This document shows, piece after piece, positions 6,334 through 9,158 of a DNA stretch of 9,158 nt. Position 1 is the first letter of the stretch. Each line of letters begins with the position of its first letter. A model generated the notes under the pieces. That model saw nothing but the letters and a program-made list of their open reading frames with translations, searched no databases and was not told where the DNA came from. The translations under genes and the position numbers were made by a program. The stretch covers positions 20,900 to 30,057 of the forward strand of contig DHIZ01000290.1 in NCBI GenBank assembly GCA_002404055.1, read 5' to 3'. Origin of the DNA: Chloroflexi bacterium UBA4733. GTDB lineage: Bacteria > Chloroflexota > UBA4733.

Positions 6334-7074
6334 TTAGAGCCGGCTCGGTATCAGCACCAGTTCGGGTACGTGAGCCCGAGCAGGAAGCGCCGCCACAAAG
6401 ACGCAGGCGTCGGCGACGTCATCGGGCTGCAGTGCCCTGGCGACGATCTCCGGCGGCGTGGGTGTCGGCCGTTTGAGCAGGAGCGGCGTGTCGGTGAGGC
6501 CGGGGAAGATCACGGTCGTGCGGATGCCGCGTTGCCGTTCCTCTTCCATGACGCCGTGTGCCAGCCCAACCATTCCGCGTTTGCTGGCCTGGTAGGCCAC
6601 GCCGGAGACGTCCGGTCGGTTGGCGGCGTTAGAGGAGATGTAGATAATCAGCCCATCGCCCGCCGCCCGCATCCCCGGCAATACCGCCTGGGTGACATGG
6701 AAGGCGCCGGTGAGATTCGTGTCGAGCAACTCGCTCCAGACCTCGGGCGTGAGCCGGTCGAGCGCGCGCTCCCTGGTGTTGGTACCGGTAGCATACACCA
6801 CGAGGTCGAACTGCCCCCATTCGGCGCTAACGCGGGCAACCGCGGCGTCGATGGCCGTCCGGTCGCGCACGTCGAGTGGGCAGACCAGCACCGTAGCCCC
6901 TCGCCCGCGCAGTTCTGTCGCCAGTTCGTCCAGGAGCGCCGCATTCCGCGCTGCCAGAGCGACCCTGGCTCCCATCCCGGCAAAGCGAGCGGCGATGGCG
7001 CGTCCGATGCCGCTACTCGCCCCCACGACCAACGTTACCCGCTGGGCCGACCGGGACTGACCTTGCCCATCCAA
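6334..7074 (-). CDS. Short-chain dehydrogenase/reductase (classical SDR)
   Basis: 246 residues, the usual classical SDR length. Catalyses NAD(P)-dependent oxidation of an alcohol or reduction of a ketone in the cytoplasm. Seen: nucleotide-binding GASSGIG (18-24), LDVRD (67-71), the active-site set Asn120, Ser147 or Ser148 in YISSNA, Tyr161 and Lys165 in YQASK, then PGLTDTPLL (191-199). The usual NNAG motif after strand 4 is YATGT (94-98). ARN at 42-44 after strand 2 would favour NADP over NAD, by family knowledge. Start: TTG 7074-7072 is preceded by GGAGGA (7085-7080) at 5 nt and puts the glycine motif at the normal distance. The in-frame ATG at 7122 has no ribosome binding site and adds 16 residues. 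It lies between the cysteine hydrolase (133 nt upstream) and the amidohydrolase (81 nt downstream). Likely oxidises a sugar or polyol intermediate; the exact substrate is unknown. Confidence 0.88.
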   Translation of the reverse strand: MDGQGQSRSAQRVTLVVGASSGIGRAIAARFAGMGARVALAARNAALLDELATELRGRGATVLVCPLDVRDRTAIDAAVARVSAEWGQFDLVVYATGTNTRERALDRLTPEVWSELLDTNLTGAFHVTQAVLPGMRAAGDGLIIYISSNAANRPDVSGVAYQASKRGMVGLAHGVMEEERQRGIRTTVIFPGLTDTPLLLKRPTPTPPEIVARALQPDDVADACVFVAALPARAHVPELVLIPSRL

Positions 7075-7207
7075 TCTATTCCTCCAGCCCTCGTTCGCGC
7101 CGCGATCATCGTAAGTCGCCATCGGCCGGTGCCGACGGGCCAACGGAAATGCCGACCTGGCCCCTGCTGCATGGCGACGGCAAGTGTAGCCTCTCCGGCG
7201 GCCAGCC

Positions 7208-8038
7208 CTAGGAGCGAGCTGACCGCGCGGCAGTGATCGTCTGGCAGGCCGCGATGTACTGCGCAAAGCCGATGCTGTCGCCGACCTTGAGTTCGAAGTA
7301 TTTGATGGCGATGCGGGTTACCAGGCGGTCAGCGAAAGTCTCCGGGTACTCCACCCCCAGGGTTGCCTCCCGGATCAGGAAGATGCGGTAGCCGTAGCCC
7401 AGCATCTCCCGTGTGGCGGCGGCCGCGTCGAGGATGCACATGTTCGTGGCGAACCCGGTGAACACCAGATTCTTGATGCCCTGGCTCCGGCATATGCGGT
7501 CGAACTGTGCGCCGGTCAGAATTACCTGATCGCCCGGTTCGGCATCGCAGGAGGAAAGGATGCGCATCTGGCCCCAGCCCGCCCAATCCATGTAGCCGCG
7601 CCCATGGGTCCGCTCGGCCCGTTCCTTGTTCCAGCCAGTGTTCACCTCGGCTGGCCGCGGCCGCACCGGAGCCGACGGGGATCCGCTCTCCTCCTCCAGC
7701 ATGTGGTGCACCGACTCGTATTGCATGGCGATGTTCGCCGGCTCGACGTGAAAGATCGGCAAACCCGCGGCTCGCGAGGCGGCGATGGCCGGACGGATGT
7801 ACCGCTCGGCAATGCGTACCGCTTCCTCCTGGCTCTCGCGTGTGCCCATGTCCACCAGGAATGCGTCCGGCACCGCCGGGCCGCCGGCATCCCCCACATT
7901 CCAGAGGTGCAGCGCGACAAACCCGGTCTCCCGCGGATCAAGCGTATAGGGCGTCTCTACCCAACCCGCGCCGTCGAGGCTCGGCGTCTCCCAATGCCGC
8001 CCGACGAGGCGCAAGGCGACCGCCGCTTCCACTGCCAT
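7208..8038 (-). CDS. Cysteine hydrolase, isochorismatase-like fold, with a non-canonical triad
   Basis: 276 residues from ATG 8038, with AGGAG (8049-8045) at 6 nt. The family hydrolyses amides (nicotinamide, carbamoylsarcosine, ureido compounds) or isochorismate through an Asp-Lys-Cys triad. Seen: the Cys motif GFATNMCILDAAAATREM (195-212) with nucleophile Cys201, and the preceding strand LVFTG (191-195). The first strand, where most members have D-x-Q/N, reads ALHLWNVGD (42-50), so His44 replaces the Asp. Around VILTGAQFDRI (172-182) the usual Lys is missing and the loop is shorter. An N-terminal extension of about 35 residues precedes the core, and the middle insert (110-155) is rich in charged residues and Trp. 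Inference: a divergent subfamily with a different proton-relay or different reaction. It starts 27 nt after the aminotransferase stop, so the two are almost surely co-transcribed. Confidence 0.8.
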   Translation of the reverse strand: MAVEAAVALRLVGRHWETPSLDGAGWVETPYTLDPRETGFVALHLWNVGDAGGPAVPDAFLVDMGTRESQEEAVRIAERYIRPAIAASRAAGLPIFHVEPANIAMQYESVHHMLEEESGSPSAPVRPRPAEVNTGWNKERAERTHGRGYMDWAGWGQMRILSSCDAEPGDQVILTGAQFDRICRSQGIKNLVFTGFATNMCILDAAAATREMLGYGYRIFLIREATLGVEYPETFADRLVTRIAIKYFELKVGDSIGFAQYIAACQTITAARSARS

Positions 8039-8065
8039 CAGTTACTCCTGTCGTTACCCGCCTGC

Positions 8066-9158
8066 CTACACGCGGTTCGCCTCCGCTACCTGCCGCACGA
8101 TCGCAGCGGCCAGCGCACAGTGCTCCGGCTGGTACTTCTCACAGAAGGAAGACCAGCGGATGAAGGTCTCCAGAAAGGCCTGGGCCGTCGGGCAGGAGTC
8201 GCCGCCATAGGCGTAGTCGCGCGAGGCCGGCGGCTTGCTGTAGGGGTAGACCTGTGCGCTGACCTTCTCCTGCAAGAACGGCAGGGCAGCCGGCATCAGG
8301 TAATAGCGGCAGGTGCTTGCCCCCGGAATGCCGCCGGTGGCGCACTGTTGGCCGAACTCGTCAGCGCTGCAGCGGAAGGCCGCCGGATCAATGCTGAAGC
8401 CCACCATCCAGGCCGAATAGACGTCTACATAGTCGGGAATTGGCAGCGGCGTAATCCCCGGGATGCGCGCCAGCTCTTCGGTCAATAGCCGAACCATCCG
8501 ATCCCGCTGCGCCACCTGTTCGTGGATGATCTCCAACTGCGCCAGCGTGATGGCGGCGGTACATTCCGGCATGCGTAAGGCGTTGCCTTCAGCGACGTGC
8601 ATGCGACCGAAGCCAGGTTTGTTCAGCCCGCCCCGGCTCTGGCCGAGGAAGCGCGCGCGCTCCGCCACTGCATCGTCGTTCGTGACCAGGCAGCCGCCGG
8701 TGTCCGAACCCATGGTCTTCTCCGCGTCGAAGGAGAAGCCGGCGGCATCGCCCAGCGTGCCGGCGATCCGCCCCTTGTAGCGGCCGAACACCGCCTGGCA
8801 GACGTCCTCCACCACAAACAGGTCGTGCTGCCGCGCCAGGGCGACAATCGGGTCCATGTCGCAGATCAGGCCCGTCTTATGCACCGCCAGGATCGCCCGC
8901 GTGCGATCCGTGATCAAGGGGGCGATTGTCTCCGCGCTGATGTTGACAGTCCCTGGCGCTGTGTCCGCGAAGACGGGAATGTAGTGCTGGTTGATCAGCC
9001 CCATAACGGTGCCGTAGTCGGTGATCGGGCTGACAATCACCTCGTCACCAGGCTCGAACGGCAACGCCATGGCGAGCAGCAGCAGCGCTGGCGTGCAGCC
9101 GGGCGTGGCAATGCAGTGCTTGACCCCTATCTCTGCGGCGAAGCGCTGCTCGAAGCGC
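8066..9158 (-). CDS. DegT/DnrJ/EryC1/StrS-type PLP aminotransferase (start beyond right edge)
   Basis: 363 residues visible. The frame is open through the right edge, and the true start lies outside. These enzymes transfer an amino group from Glu or Gln to keto-sugars or keto-cyclitols, usually as dimers. Seen, in residues counted from the window edge: FEQRFAAEIGVKH (2-14) followed by a TPGCTPALLLL segment replacing the common SGTAAL motif (PLP phosphate site), PGDEV (36-40), VVEDVCQAVFG (115-125) with Asp118 for the pyridine nitrogen, and FSFDAEKTMGSDTGG (141-155) with the PLP lysine at 147. All key residues are present. An ATG at 9070 is internal, since the conserved N-terminus extends upstream of it. 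It is the first visible gene of the minus-strand run. Most characterised relatives make amino sugars for antibiotics or surface glycans; the neighbours here suggest a catabolic or salvage role instead, which is inference. Confidence 0.87.
   Translation of the reverse strand, partial: RFEQRFAAEIGVKHCIATPGCTPALLLLAMALPFEPGDEVIVSPITDYGTVMGLINQHYIPVFADTAPGTVNISAETIAPLITDRTRAILAVHKTGLICDMDPIVALARQHDLFVVEDVCQAVFGRYKGRIAGTLGDAAGFSFDAEKTMGSDTGGCLVTNDDAVAERARFLGQSRGGLNKPGFGRMHVAEGNALRMPECTAAITLAQLEIIHEQVAQRDRMVRLLTEELARIPGITPLPIPDYVDVYSAWMVGFSIDPAAFRCSADEFGQQCATGGIPGASTCRYYLMPAALPFLQEKVSAQVYPYSKPPASRDYAYGGDSCPTAQAFLETFIRWSSFCEKYQPEHCALAAAIVRQVAEANRV

Noticed and set aside
6329..6343. CCGGCT/AGCCGG stem around the SDR stop codon as a terminator
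   Set aside because: Only 6 bp, no T-run, and the downstream amidohydrolase is on the same strand; likely chance in GC-rich DNA.
6175..7236. 353-codon plus-strand frame opposite the SDR gene
   Set aside because: Antisense to a protein with all SDR motifs; no recognisable domain of its own and no ribosome binding site.
7075..7266. Longer SDR with start at 7266 or 7122
   Set aside because: The added part is Arg-rich without homology and runs into the preceding gene. The TTG at 7074 has GGAGGA and gives the normal SDR length.
7604..8488. 294-codon plus-strand frame opposite the hydrolase and aminotransferase genes
   Set aside because: Spans two genes on the other strand that carry conserved motifs; product is Arg/Gly/Leu-rich and unlike any family I recognise.

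Overview
The window is GC-rich bacterial DNA, densely coding on both strands. It has the look of an uncultured Chloroflexota (for example a Thermomicrobia-like or soil/sediment lineage). This assignment is an inference. It rests on lipoproteins with very long Ala/Ser/Thr linkers after the lipobox, twin-arginine-type signal peptides on sugar-binding lipoproteins, frequent TTG/GTG starts, and a 'neutral/alkaline ceramidase'-type gene next to sugar ABC binding proteins. No rRNA, tRNA, CRISPR array, transposase or phage gene is visible.

Layout. (1) Positions 1-248 on the minus strand hold the N-terminus of a lipoprotein that runs off the left edge, with its own promoter at about 314-342. (2) A divergent intergenic region (249-477) separates it from a plus-strand pair: a family-1 extracellular solute-binding lipoprotein (478-1971) and a cytoplasmic ceramidase-fold protein (2086-3369). 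(3) Convergent to these is a second complete solute-binding lipoprotein on the minus strand (3389-4924). It has a near-consensus sigma-70-type promoter about 160 bp upstream of its ATG. (4) A short regulatory-looking region (5085-5190) carries two divergent promoters with three pairs of tandem repeats between them. The rightward promoter would give a leaderless 52-residue membrane protein (5197-5355). (5) A perfect 14-bp inverted repeat (5387-5420) lies at the junction with a minus-strand gene run. Read in the direction of transcription this is a DegT-type aminotransferase (8066-9158, cut by the right edge), a cysteine hydrolase of the isochorismatase fold (7208-8038), a short-chain dehydrogenase/reductase (6334-7074) and a TIM-barrel amidohydrolase (5383-6252).

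How the genes may work together. The three lipoproteins point to uptake of one or more carbohydrate-like substrates, but no permease or ATPase gene is inside the window; those of the leftmost system may lie beyond the left edge. The enzymes (PLP aminotransferase, amide-type cysteine hydrolase, SDR, amidohydrolase, ceramidase-fold hydrolase) fit peripheral catabolism of an amino- or amide-bearing polyol or sugar. No single known pathway matches the set, and the substrate cannot be read from the sequence. Two of the hydrolases lack residues normally catalytic in their families. With the small leaderless membrane protein and the repeat-flanked divergent promoters, these are the points most worth a second look.
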